From Alteribacter aurantiacus DSM 18675 (GTDB lineage Bacteria; Bacillota; Bacilli; Bacillales; Salisediminibacteriaceae), in the NCBI RefSeq assembly GCF_000429705.1, contig NZ_KE386942.1, forward strand, positions 451,241 to 515,240: a stretch of 64,000 nt of DNA. The letters are read 5' to 3'. Every line of letters begins with the position of its first letter. Within the stretch, counting starts at the first letter, position 1. The position numbers and the translations under genes were made by a program. This document shows, piece after piece, positions 34,449-42,720 of this stretch. The notes below the pieces were generated by a model. The model worked only from the letters and a program-made list of their open reading frames with translations, ran no database searches and had not been told where the DNA came from.

Positions 34449-35930
34449 GTGGAAGCTTTTCTATTATTATTGATTGCTATTCTATTTTTGTCAGTCCTAT
34501 TCTTTACACTTGCTATACCCGTCGCTTTCTTTCGGAAAAACGGTAAGGTGAAAAGTTATTTGTCCTACATCGTGTTTATGGTTAGTGTCATTTTCTTTTT
34601 TATTGCCATAATACAAGAAATGAGCATGCCAATCTTGGTTCCCGCCCTAGCAATCGCCTTTTACTTTTTTCTTTTTATCGCCTACCAAGCTCTTTTTTAT
34701 GGTCCTCATAAATGGACAGGAGTGATTGGTTATTGTGTTGCCATGACATTCGCATTCCCATTCAATACAGACTTGATGTTGTACCCCTCTGCCCCTTTTT
34801 TGCTAGTCTTTTTTGCTATCGGTTTCTTTTTTATAGGCCTTCTGTTATTTAACCTTTTTCGAAGAGTAAGCTATTTCGTCCGAACTTCTCTATTAAAACA
34901 AAGAGAAGTCACGTTACATAAGTGTTATAAAGGATTTGGGGTGGTCACCTATTATTTAACTAAGCCACCATCTGAGAGAACCGCGCGTTTATTACAGCGC
35001 TTTTTCCTGCCTTCTTTTAAACAGCTTGAATCGCCTGTAATTGAAGCAGATAATGAGAATTATCGCTTAATTGGTGACGGCCAAGAAGAGGATCGACTCT
35101 ACCGGTTTCGCATTATGACTTCAGGGTATGAGCGCGTGCCTGATATCAACCGAGCAAGAAAAGGATTTGATCGCTATATGAGCATTCGCTTTGCCCCAGG
35201 ATTGAGCGGTGTGAAAGAAGCACTCATCCCACCTGAAGAGATCCCTCCCGATTTTGGTGTCCAAACGGCATTAAACGAAATGGAAGACGGACCAGAGCGA
35301 TCGGTACTAAAAGCCCTCTGGGAGGTTAAAAAAGGTGACAAATCCTTTAGGGACCTTTTCTCGATCGTTGAAAAAGCTGTTGAGCGAACGATTGCAAACG
35401 AAGGCGTGATTGACATCGATCACGATTATGAAGATATTAAAATGTTTTTCAAACTCGTATCCGAACGTCAGGCCGTTTTTCATCAACACGATGAGGTTTT
35501 AATGTCGATTCAACCGAAAAAACTCACTTCTCTATATTTACAAAGAATCGTAAGGCACGCTAAGAAAGAAGCTGCCCTATACCGTGAATTCTTCTCTTAC
35601 TGGAACCTGTTACTCTCTAAGCAGAACCAACGGAATACGATCGACGGCTTATCCGATGCTCTTTTTTATCAACAGTGGGTGGACCGTGAAGGATATCGCC
35701 ATCCGTCTGTTGCGGAAATTGATAAGAAAGGAAACTGGTTGTTGGTCCTCACTTCGTCCGTTTTCATTCCCCTCCTTTGGTTTTTTCTTATTCTTTTAGA
35801 CGACCGCGGGCTCCTTGGTTACGTGGTGTTTACCCCGGTATTTATTGTGATTGTCGGGCTTTCTTTTTTACCAATGACCATGAAAGAGTTGAAGCGGCGC
35901 AAGTATTTTAAAGCCTACTTAAACACCTAA
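34449..35930 (+). CDS. Membrane protein of unknown function, 493 residues
   Basis: Four or five hydrophobic segments fill residues 1-150, a soluble middle part (about 160-410) contains charged helices and a patch of DIDHDYEDIK, and two more membrane segments lie near 430-475. The GTG at 34449 is chosen because GGAGGT lies six bases upstream. No family recognised and no catalytic motif seen. It is transcribed alone ahead of the glutathione peroxidase gene. Confidence 0.65.
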   Translation: MEAFLLLLIAILFLSVLFFTLAIPVAFFRKNGKVKSYLSYIVFMVSVIFFFIAIIQEMSMPILVPALAIAFYFFLFIAYQALFYGPHKWTGVIGYCVAMTFAFPFNTDLMLYPSAPFLLVFFAIGFFFIGLLLFNLFRRVSYFVRTSLLKQREVTLHKCYKGFGVVTYYLTKPPSERTARLLQRFFLPSFKQLESPVIEADNENYRLIGDGQEEDRLYRFRIMTSGYERVPDINRARKGFDRYMSIRFAPGLSGVKEALIPPEEIPPDFGVQTALNEMEDGPERSVLKALWEVKKGDKSFRDLFSIVEKAVERTIANEGVIDIDHDYEDIKMFFKLVSERQAVFHQHDEVLMSIQPKKLTSLYLQRIVRHAKKEAALYREFFSYWNLLLSKQNQRNTIDGLSDALFYQQWVDREGYRHPSVAEIDKKGNWLLVLTSSVFIPLLWFFLILLDDRGLLGYVVFTPVFIVIVGLSFLPMTMKELKRRKYFKAYLNT

Positions 35931-35999
35931 AGCATTTCTTTTGTCTTCCTCTCTTTGATTTCTTATGATTGTTATATCAACCAAAAAGGAGGAGACGTC

Positions 36000-36485
36000 A
36001 TGACAACGAACGTACATGATTTCTCAGTGAATAAACCGAACGGGGAACAAGTTCCTCTTGAAGAATACAAAGGTCGTCCCATGATTATTGTGAATACGGC
36101 AACGAAATGCGGCTTAAGCGGACAGTTTAAAGAATTGGAGCGCCTCCACCAAGACTACAAAGAGGAAGGTCTCGCGGTCCTCGGTTTCCCGTGCAACCAA
36201 TTTATGAATCAAGAGCCTTTAAAGGATGATGAAATGACTGAAGCCTGTGAGATCAACTTCGGTGTCACCTTTCCCCTTTTCGCGAAAATAAAAGTGAACG
36301 GGGAAGACGCCCACCCTCTCTACAAGCACTTGAAGTCTGCCCAAAAAGGTCTGTTAAGTTCCGAAATCAAATGGAACTTTACGAAGTTTCTGGTGGACCA
36401 AGATGGTGAAGTGGTGAAACGCTATTCACCGCAAACCGCTCCAAAAAAGATGGAAGAAGATGTTCAGAAGCTTCTTAATCAATAA
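36000..36485 (+). CDS. Glutathione peroxidase-family thiol peroxidase
   Basis: A 161-residue peroxidase with the active-site Cys in TATKCGLSGQ (Cys, not selenocysteine), Gln/Asn in FPCNQFMNQEP and WNFTKFL near the C-terminus. It reduces peroxides, most likely with thioredoxin or bacillithiol. AAAGGAGGAGACGTC precedes the ATG. Comparable to BsaA of B. subtilis. Confidence 0.93.
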   Translation: MTTNVHDFSVNKPNGEQVPLEEYKGRPMIIVNTATKCGLSGQFKELERLHQDYKEEGLAVLGFPCNQFMNQEPLKDDEMTEACEINFGVTFPLFAKIKVNGEDAHPLYKHLKSAQKGLLSSEIKWNFTKFLVDQDGEVVKRYSPQTAPKKMEEDVQKLLNQ

Positions 36486-36521
36486 CAAAAGCCCGTAACC
36501 ATGATTGGTTACGGGCTTTTA
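36486..36521. terminator. Bidirectional terminator
   Basis: AAAGCCCGTAACCA and TGGTTACGGGCTTT form a stem of 14 bp with A and T runs, between convergent genes. Confidence 0.9.
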
Positions 36522-36523
36522 TG

Positions 36524-36877
36524 TTACGTGCATATCCTCTTGGACAAATCCCTGTAAAACTGCATCACGTCCGTGTCCTTTAAGAATCGCAGGGAGTGGG
36601 TCGTTCGCTTCGTGGCAATTTCAATGTTATTGGAAAATGAAAACATTCCTGTCTTTTCAATGGCAATCTCTTCGATTTTTTCATAGGGAATCGAATACAC
36701 CGCAGACTTGGATTTCGACATGAGCGAACGGTCCACAAACAAAATGCGGTGGCTCGTGAACGCCACAAAGTCAACCATTAAACCGTACGTCCCTTCCAGT
36801 GTCTCACCTTCAAACAAAAACTCTTCCGCCTGCTGCATATGTTTTTCCCGGTTGTCACCTTTACTAAAAAAACTCAA
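36524..36877 (-). CDS. PH-domain protein (YvbH-like)
   Basis: A 117-residue single bacterial PH domain with the patterns LEGTYGLMVDFVAFTSHRILFVD and SIPYEKIEEIAIEKTG. Such proteins are small and usually cytoplasmic with no known enzymatic activity. The ATG at 36877 follows AAAGGAGG. It lies next to the YeeE/rhodanese operon but separate from it. Confidence 0.75.
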   Translation of the reverse strand: MSFFSKGDNREKHMQQAEEFLFEGETLEGTYGLMVDFVAFTSHRILFVDRSLMSKSKSAVYSIPYEKIEEIAIEKTGMFSFSNNIEIATKRTTHSLRFLKDTDVMQFYRDLSKRICT

Positions 36878-36942
36878 TACAAATACGCCTCCTTTTAGTG
36901 GTCACTATACATGGGATAGACGGTATTTTCAAAGAAAATAAT

Positions 36943-36977
36943 AACCTCCCTCACCAATATAGCGAGGTGAGAGAGGC
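36943..36977 (-). terminator. Terminator of the YeeE gene
   Basis: CCTCTCTCACC and GGTGAGGGAGG form the stem on the minus strand, followed by TTATTATTTTC. Confidence 0.8.
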
Positions 36978-36984
36978 GAATTGT

Positions 36985-38100
36985 TTAAGCGGCATCCTTT
37001 TCTCGATAAAACAACATAATTGGCATCTTGAAGTAGTACTTCGTTATAATAAACACACCGATCATCATCCCGAAAATAACAATAATACTGGCAATAGAAA
37101 GCCCACCGACACCGGCTACTACGTTTGCAATGTTACAACCCGGTGCAATACGTGAGGCCACACCCATAATTAATCCTCCGCCGATCGCAGCAGGCAATCG
37201 CTTTGCTTTCGGAAAACGTATCTTGAAGCTCTTACTAAGAACGGAGGAAATAAACGCACCAACCACCATGAAAATCACAAGTGTCTCCTCCGGTCCCAGC
37301 CCTATAGCGGGGTAAGAAGAAAACATGTTGTTCAAGTAAACATTGTTATACACGGCCTGTTCTCCAAAGATGGATGCAACAAGTACGCCTCCCATTCGAG
37401 TCTCGGGCCCAGTGACACTGATCGAAGAAAGAGTAATAAATTGAATCGTTGCCGTGATCCCCATCAAAACAGCGACGAAACGTACATCCCAGTGCTGCTG
37501 TTTAAACGGATTTCCGTTCCAATCTGTCACACTGTTTTTTACCCCTTGCAAGAATCCGTCCACACCAAACTTTTTGACCACAATGAGGATAAGAATACCT
37601 ACAAAGATCAGAGGCAACACCATAAACGGAAGTCCGATTTCATAAAGACTGTATCCTTTATCCGTGAATGTTAGCGGCTCCACAAATCCTTCACGCCCCC
37701 ATGGGTCATATATAAAAGCAAACAACAAGTTTCCAGTAATCATCGCTGCAATGACAATCCAAAACTGGACGTATCCCATCCCACTTCGATATAGGGCACC
37801 AGAGGCACAACTACCGGCGATCGTCATGCCGATACCAAAAAGAATGCCACCAAACAAGTTCGTAAGACCGATCGGTACAGCCCACACCTGCTCCAAGGAC
37901 GCCAATCCTGTTGTAAGGGCAAACCCCCATCCAATCATCGCTGTCGCCATAAGGACAAGGACGCCTTTACCAATCCGAGAATCTTTTACACTTACAAAAT
38001 CCCTGACGGAGGCAACAAAACAAAAGTCAGCTTTTTGTAAAAGAAAACCATAAATAAGACCAAATACCGCTGCTAAAATAAATGCTTCTATTGTAAACAT
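36985..38100 (-). CDS. YeeE/YedE-family thiosulfate or sulfur transporter
   Basis: A 371-residue membrane protein with about nine segments and the family's Cys-bearing repeats: GMTIAGSCASGALYR and ASRIAPGCNIANVVAGVGG. In YeeE these Cys residues relay thiosulfate. It follows tusA on the same strand with a 75-bp gap that contains a GGCGAGC hairpin. With the rhodaneses and TusA it forms a sulfur-uptake and relay set. Confidence 0.88.
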   Translation of the reverse strand: MFTIEAFILAAVFGLIYGFLLQKADFCFVASVRDFVSVKDSRIGKGVLVLMATAMIGWGFALTTGLASLEQVWAVPIGLTNLFGGILFGIGMTIAGSCASGALYRSGMGYVQFWIVIAAMITGNLLFAFIYDPWGREGFVEPLTFTDKGYSLYEIGLPFMVLPLIFVGILILIVVKKFGVDGFLQGVKNSVTDWNGNPFKQQHWDVRFVAVLMGITATIQFITLSSISVTGPETRMGGVLVASIFGEQAVYNNVYLNNMFSSYPAIGLGPEETLVIFMVVGAFISSVLSKSFKIRFPKAKRLPAAIGGGLIMGVASRIAPGCNIANVVAGVGGLSIASIIVIFGMMIGVFIITKYYFKMPIMLFYREKDAA

Positions 38101-38135
38101 CCCGCTCCTTCTCCCCTTTCTTACGGCAAAACGAA

Positions 38136-38162
38136 GGCGAGCTAATGATGTCGGCTCGCCTC
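38136..38162 (-). other. Intercistronic hairpin between tusA and yeeE
   Basis: GGCGAGC and GCTCGCC pair around an 11-base loop. There is only a weak T run after it, so it may reduce rather than end transcription into yeeE, or protect the upstream message. Confidence 0.5.
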
Positions 38163-38175
38163 TACCTTTTACCTG

Positions 38176-38436
38176 TTATTTTTTCTTTAGATAAATATAG
38201 TAGTTTCCATCCTCTTTTACCGTCCCCAAATGGTCGGCTAACTTGTTCATTTTTACTGCTGCAGGAATGGTTTTTGTGGCAATCGAGTGATCCGTGACTT
38301 CAACGAGAATATCACCTGACTTCGCTTTCTTTAAACCATCTAGTGCAATATTTAATGTATGAGGGCAAACCTCACCGACCCCGTCCAGTTGGTGATCGAC
38401 CGTTAATTGTTTCAATTCTTGATCTGATAAACTCAT
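38176..38436 (-). CDS. TusA-like sulfurtransferase
   Basis: An 86-residue TusA/YeeD/SirA-type protein with the active Cys in GEVCPHTLN (family CPxP variant: here Cys-Pro-His) and the two-layer sandwich pattern. It carries persulfide sulfur, here probably from the YeeE-imported compound or the rhodanese. Its ATG overlaps the rhodanese stop by four bases. Confidence 0.87.
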   Translation of the reverse strand: MSLSDQELKQLTVDHQLDGVGEVCPHTLNIALDGLKKAKSGDILVEVTDHSIATKTIPAAVKMNKLADHLGTVKEDGNYYIYLKKK

Positions 38437-38813
38437 GATTCATCTCTCCCGTCGTATAGCTCATCTACGTTTTTCACAACCCATTCATGTCCCGGTGTCT
38501 GTTCAGCTGTCCAGCCGAGCATCCCATCTGCATAATTATGGACATTCTCTATTCCATTATCCTTAAAAAACTTCGCCACTTCTTGGCTTCGTCTTCCACT
38601 TCGGCATACCAACACGTACTCTTCCCCTTTATCAAACGCATCCACAAGATCGACGATTTCACTCATGGGAATAAGCGGGATTCCAGGAATGTGCCCTTCC
38701 TCATACTCCTCAATCTCACGTACATCGATGAGGATCGGAGAAAGCTTCTTCTTAACGTGTATGTCTTTGACTTCTTCGTATGTTAGTTGAGTTACATTTT
38801 CTTTTTCGAATGC
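38433..38813 (-). CDS. Single-domain rhodanese
   Basis: A rhodanese of about 126 residues with the active loop VCRSGRRS. The GTG at 38813 is chosen for its eight-base gap from GAGG; another GTG four codons upstream is possible. It is the middle gene of lipoprotein rhodanese - rhodanese - TusA - YeeE, and the C-terminal tail ELYDGRDES is charged. Confidence 0.87.
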   Translation of the reverse strand, partial: AFEKENVTQLTYEEVKDIHVKKKLSPILIDVREIEEYEEGHIPGIPLIPMSEIVDLVDAFDKGEEYVLVCRSGRRSQEVAKFFKDNGIENVHNYADGMLGWTAEQTPGHEWVVKNVDELYDGRDES

Positions 38814-38828
38814 CACAAGATTCACCTC

Positions 38829-39761
38829 TTAACTTTCAATATCTGTATCAGGATCGTTGCCCCACTCAGCCCATGACCCTTCGTAAGGTTTAATATCATC
38901 GAACCCAAGCAAGCGAAGGGTAAAATAAGAATGAGCCCCTCTGACATTTGTTTGGCAATACGGAATAATCGTTTTGTCTCGGTCTACACCAGCCGCAGCA
39001 AACTGTTCCTCTAACGCTTCTGGGTCTTTAAAATATGGAACATCATCATCCGATAATGCTTCCGTCCATTCAAGGTGAGGGGCGCCAGGAATATGTCCAC
39101 CACGCTCAGCACGAACATCGGATCCATCGTACTCCCCTTCAGAACGTGTATCCAAAATGACTGCACTTTCGTTACCGATATTATTCTGAACATCTTCTTT
39201 TGATGTTTGGAGTGCTGGGTTTAATTGTGCTGTAAAATTCCCAGTCTCTACTTCGGGCGCATCTGTGGAGACATCTTTCCCTTCAGTCAACCAAGCTGTA
39301 AAACCACCATTAACAATTCTCACATCTTCGTGACCATATAATTCAAGAGCATAGAACAAGCGTGCCGCTTGTAAGCTATCCCCATCATCATAAGCAATGA
39401 CCGTGGAACCATTATCAATACCTAAAGACTGAATTAGCTCTTGAAAAGTGTCTTCGTCTTTTAAAATACCGGAGATTGGATTATCAGGGTCATTTAATTC
39501 ACCAGAGTCCAAATGAACGGCTCCCGGTATGTGACCACCCTCGTAGCCTTCACGACGCAAGTCAACCAACACCACGTCCTCTTGATTCTCCTCAACCCAG
39601 TCAACATCGACCAAGAGATGACCATTTTCATATGCGGAGGCGTCTACAACGTCACCTTCTGCAATGTCCGCTGACGCTTCATCAATCTCCTCCAATGACG
39701 GGTCATCAGAACAAGCCATCAACAATACACTCATAATGATAAGTGGCAACACGTATTTCAT
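38829..39761 (-). CDS. Two-domain rhodanese lipoprotein (thiosulfate sulfurtransferase)
   Basis: A 310-residue lipoprotein (lipobox VLLMAC) with two rhodanese domains. Only the second domain has the catalytic Cys, in IPYCQTNVRGAH; the first has Asp (AYDDGDS) at that place, as is normal for TST enzymes. Being outside the membrane, it probably processes thiosulfate or other sulfane sulfur before import through YeeE. GAGGGGATTGGGAA precedes the ATG. First gene of the sulfur operon. Confidence 0.87.
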   Translation of the reverse strand: MKYVLPLIIMSVLLMACSDDPSLEEIDEASADIAEGDVVDASAYENGHLLVDVDWVEENQEDVVLVDLRREGYEGGHIPGAVHLDSGELNDPDNPISGILKDEDTFQELIQSLGIDNGSTVIAYDDGDSLQAARLFYALELYGHEDVRIVNGGFTAWLTEGKDVSTDAPEVETGNFTAQLNPALQTSKEDVQNNIGNESAVILDTRSEGEYDGSDVRAERGGHIPGAPHLEWTEALSDDDVPYFKDPEALEEQFAAAGVDRDKTIIPYCQTNVRGAHSYFTLRLLGFDDIKPYEGSWAEWGNDPDTDIES

Positions 39762-39803
39762 TTCCCAATCCCCTCTTTCCTCTTTTGATTTTAAATAGTA
39801 CCA

Positions 39804-39849
39804 TAATTCCGATATGTTTAAAAGGAATTAATACAAATAATTCCGATTG
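39804..39849. promoter_or_regulatory. Repeated AATTCCGAT / GGAATT motifs in a divergent promoter
   Basis: ATAATTCCGATATG (39803-39816), AAGGAATTAAT (39822-39832) and AATAATTCCGATTG (39836-39849) form one inverted and one direct repeat between the sulfur operon and the beta-propeller gene. A regulator site is likely; I cannot name the regulator. Confidence 0.35.
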
Positions 39850-39924
39850 ATTTACTTGTATTTAAAATAGCCTATGATTATACTAGTTAAATAGTTCATA
39901 TTCACGAAAGAAAGGAAGAGACGT

Positions 39925-40956
39925 GTGAAGAATTTACTTATCAAATGTTCGTTTTTTCTCGCCAGCATCATTGTTTTGACAGGTTGTGCCTTAGAACAAA
40001 ATAGCGATGAAAATGACAATGAACGTTCGGAAGGCTCCAGTGCAGGTGATCTGACAAGCGTACAATTTTATGTTCCCAGTGAAGATGACCATTCCATTTC
40101 CGTCATCGATGTCGTATCTGGTGAGCATGTTGCAGATATTGAAACGGGAATGGCGCCTACCATCGTCGCCTTTGCCAGTACGATGCGCCAAGCCTTTGTG
40201 GCCAATCAAGATAGCAGTACGGTTGAGATTATTAACACACAACAGCTTGAAGTTGAAGCTGAAATTGAAGTTGGTCCCCGCCCCCATGGCCTTGCATTGA
40301 GTAACAATAACGGGACTCTTTATGTAGCAACGGCAGGTGACCAATATGTAGATGTGATTGACGTCAGTACCCAAGAAGTAACCGAACAAATCGACCTTGG
40401 TTCAGGAGCCCACTCAAACTACGTAGACCTGATCGATGATACGTTGTATGTTAGCGATCATGAAAATGACCGTGTTTACGTTGTGGATGTAAAGAGCAAA
40501 GAAGTAACAAGTAAACTTGAAACAGGGGGAACCCCAAGAGTCGCTCGCGTTCACAACAACAGCCTCTATGTAGCAGCCAGTGAGACAGGAACGCTCGAAA
40601 TCTTTGATCTACAAACAGAGGGCAAAGAAGAAATTGATGTAGGAATAGGTGCGACGGACGTAGTCATTTCAGAGGACGAAAGTTATGCGTTTGTCACTTC
40701 ATTAGAGGAGAGTTTTGTTGCAAAAATCGATCTGGAATCCAATGAAGTCGTTGACTTACTGGAGGATCAAGAGGGAGCTAAACATCTTGCCTTTAACCGT
40801 GAACAATCCCGCATTTATGTTACGTTAAGCGAATCCAATGAGGTATCTGTCATTAATACAGATTCCATGGAAGAAGAATACAGAATTGAATTAGGTGGGG
40901 ATATGCCCCACGGAATTGAGATAAAAGCGTTGCCTGGGATAGGCGGAAGCTGCTAA
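39925..40956 (+). CDS. Beta-propeller surface lipoprotein (YncE-like), second copy
   Basis: A 343-residue lipoprotein: GTG start after AAAGGAAGAGAC, lipobox VLTGC, then seven similar blades with 'VIDVVSGEHVADIETG'-type repeats. It resembles the lipoprotein at 5581-6543 in fold and placement outside the cell. It is divergent from the sulfur operon and shares its promoter region, so it may work with it. No catalytic residues are recognised. Confidence 0.75.
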   Translation: MKNLLIKCSFFLASIIVLTGCALEQNSDENDNERSEGSSAGDLTSVQFYVPSEDDHSISVIDVVSGEHVADIETGMAPTIVAFASTMRQAFVANQDSSTVEIINTQQLEVEAEIEVGPRPHGLALSNNNGTLYVATAGDQYVDVIDVSTQEVTEQIDLGSGAHSNYVDLIDDTLYVSDHENDRVYVVDVKSKEVTSKLETGGTPRVARVHNNSLYVAASETGTLEIFDLQTEGKEEIDVGIGATDVVISEDESYAFVTSLEESFVAKIDLESNEVVDLLEDQEGAKHLAFNREQSRIYVTLSESNEVSVINTDSMEEEYRIELGGDMPHGIEIKALPGIGGSC

Positions 40957-40986
40957 GTAAAAGTAGATTTTCATACGCAAAAGAAT

Positions 40987-41034
40987 AGCACCTCTTCCGT
41001 TTACAATTTATACTAAACAGAGGAGGTGCTTTTT
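40987..41034 (+). terminator. Terminator-like hairpin overlapping the next ribosome site
   Basis: Left arm 40987-41003 (AGCACCTCTTCCGTTTA) and right arm 41014-41030 (TAAACAGAGGAGGTGCT) pair over 17 positions with one mismatch and one G-U, around a ten-base loop, followed by TTTTC. The right arm contains the GAGGAGGTG ribosome site of the gene starting at 41036. It may end the beta-propeller transcript and, in a transcript that reads through, hide the ribosome site. Confidence 0.7.
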
Positions 41035-41035
41035 C

Positions 41036-41245
41036 TTGCCATACGTAAACATTAAAGTAACGAAAGAAAACGGTGGTCTCACCAAACAAGAAAAAGAAAC
41101 ACTCGTAAAAGGGGTCACGAACCTGTTAGAGGAGACCCTTAACAAAAACCCCGCATCAACCGTTGTGATTATTGATGAAATTGACACGGACAACTACGGA
41201 CTTGGAGCTGAGCTCATCACGGACAAACGAAAGCGCGAAAAGTAG
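41036..41245 (+). CDS. 4-oxalocrotonate tautomerase-family protein
   Basis: A 69-residue tautomerase with the catalytic Pro directly after the start (PYVNIKVTKENGG) and the expected short beta-alpha-beta fold. It begins with TTG at 41036; AGAGGAGGTG is placed correctly but lies in the right arm of the hairpin at 40987-41034. Physiological substrate unknown. Its own terminator follows at 41252. Confidence 0.82.
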   Translation: MPYVNIKVTKENGGLTKQEKETLVKGVTNLLEETLNKNPASTVVIIDEIDTDNYGLGAELITDKRKREK

Positions 41246-41251
41246 CGTGCG

Positions 41252-41283
41252 CAACAAAAGCCCATTGGAATGGGCTTTTGTTA
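41252..41283 (+). terminator. Terminator of the tautomerase gene
   Basis: AAAAGCCCATT and AATGGGCTTTT pair around GG, with T-rich sequence after; likely used from both sides. Confidence 0.85.
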
Positions 41284-41288
41284 TGGCC

Positions 41289-41669
41289 TTATTTGTTTTC
41301 AGTATCTTTTCTCCCGAGCGTAAGAGCTCCGATGATAAGAGGGATCTGAAGAGGAAGCCGAAGCCATAACAGTATCGGATTAATCGGCTTTCCTCGTTTA
41401 AATGAGATCTTCTTTTTTGCCATATACACGTTTGCCGGAAAAACGGCCACCATGAAAAAAGCAAGCAATTTCCCTGTGAGTCGTTGTCCTTTTTTTACCC
41501 ACAACAAAATCGCAAACACAATCTCCATGACACCAGTGATTAACACAATCGCTTTTCTAAAAGGCAGTTGCTTTGGAACAATCTTTCGAAACCCTCGTTC
41601 ATGGACAAAATGCAAGACGCCCGCTACCAATAAAAGGGCAGAATACAGTGTTCGAAAAACGGTTTTCAT
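41289..41669 (-). CDS. DoxX-like membrane protein
   Basis: About 126 residues with four membrane segments and the DoxX-type pattern (LYSALLLVAGVLHFV, ITGVMEIVFAILL, ANVYMA). The ATG at 41669 has AAGGAGGG at a nine-base distance; an ATG three codons earlier is too close. No function can be given. Confidence 0.65.
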   Translation of the reverse strand: MKTVFRTLYSALLLVAGVLHFVHERGFRKIVPKQLPFRKAIVLITGVMEIVFAILLWVKKGQRLTGKLLAFFMVAVFPANVYMAKKKISFKRGKPINPILLWLRLPLQIPLIIGALTLGRKDTENK

Positions 41670-41686
41670 GCTCCTCATCCCTCCTT

Positions 41687-42124
41687 CTATAGGATCTCAT
41701 GCTTAAACACATAGCTCGCTTTTTCATACTCCATTTGGTGTTCATAAAAGCGATGGGCTTCTTTCCGCTGTAAACCTGATGATAAGGCTACGCGTTGATA
41801 CCCGTTTGATTTTGCCCATTCGTGAACGTGGGTGAGAAGCTTTTCACCATACCCCTTTGATCGCCGGCCTTGATCGGTCACCAAATCACAAACCCAAATA
41901 AATCTTCCATAGTAGAGTGTGGTCATTGGTTTAAAGCCAATAACCGCGACCATATCCTCACTGTCAAACAGAGCAAGCATCACGTAACGATCTTTTTCTT
42001 GAGCTTCTCCTACTAACTCGAGGTACTCTTGTTCATCAAGATGAGGCCGTAGCTGTGACATAATAGGAAAGGCTTTTGAGATGTCTTCTTGTGCTTTCAA
42101 CTCTCGCACGATTTCACGCTTCAC
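41687..42124 (-). CDS. GNAT-family N-acetyltransferase
   Basis: A 145-residue GNAT protein with the acetyl-CoA loop segment [14 protein letters not shown] (Arg-x-x-Gly-x-Gly variant SKGYG). The GTG at 42124 follows AAAGGAGTGCTGACT. It follows the DinB gene by 22 bases, so the two form an operon. Substrate unknown. Confidence 0.78.
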   Translation of the reverse strand: MKREIVRELKAQEDISKAFPIMSQLRPHLDEQEYLELVGEAQEKDRYVMLALFDSEDMVAVIGFKPMTTLYYGRFIWVCDLVTDQGRRSKGYGEKLLTHVHEWAKSNGYQRVALSSGLQRKEAHRFYEHQMEYEKASYVFKHEIL

Positions 42125-42146
42125 AGTCAGCACTCCTTTTGCTCCG

Positions 42147-42608
42147 TTAATACTCTCTTGCAATTAAGTCCGTTCTTACAGGCTTTCGATCCATTTCCCT
42201 CGCCCATACGGACACTTGTCCGATGTGATGAACCTCGTGAGTAATGATATGATAGAGCACCTGTTCAAAGGGAAACGTTCTCTCTTGCCCGTCTTTCCCA
42301 GTCAACGCGAGAACGTCGTTGGCCTCTTTTTCATAGCCTTCTAAAAAACGCAATGTCCTCTCTTTTGTTCGTTTTGAAAATGCTTTAACTTCTTCAAGGG
42401 TAGACACCTCAATACGCTCGACAGGCTCCCCTAGCATATGACTAACCCATAGGTGCTCACAGTTGATCACATGATAGAGATTTTGCAACAAGCTCTTCAT
42501 ACCACCAGTACGTTCCTTTACCAGTTCCTCGTAAGAAATCCCTTCGCACCACTCGATCCAGTCGTTTCTCACTTCCCAATTATACGTAAACAATTTCAAC
42601 ACTCGCAT
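42147..42608 (-). CDS. DinB-family protein
   Basis: A 153-residue four-helix-bundle protein with metal-ligand His residues in [11 protein letters not shown] (first) and [13 protein letters not shown] (the other two), the full DinB set. Its start is the ATG at 42608. It precedes a GNAT gene in the same operon. Substrate unknown. Confidence 0.8.
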   Translation of the reverse strand: MRVLKLFTYNWEVRNDWIEWCEGISYEELVKERTGGMKSLLQNLYHVINCEHLWVSHMLGEPVERIEVSTLEEVKAFSKRTKERTLRFLEGYEKEANDVLALTGKDGQERTFPFEQVLYHIITHEVHHIGQVSVWAREMDRKPVRTDLIAREY

Positions 42609-42720
42609 CTGCCTCCATCCCGCTCGCGAGCACCAACGTGCCCTCTCGTGTATACTAGACTTATAATTTCGACAATTTCACTTACATTTAAGAGTAACAT
42701 AGAAGAGGAGGAATCACTTC

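Noticed and set aside
39925..40956. Nitrite reductase or haem protein based on cytochrome-D1-like blades
   Set aside because: No CxxCH and no haem d1 ligands; only the propeller fold is supported.
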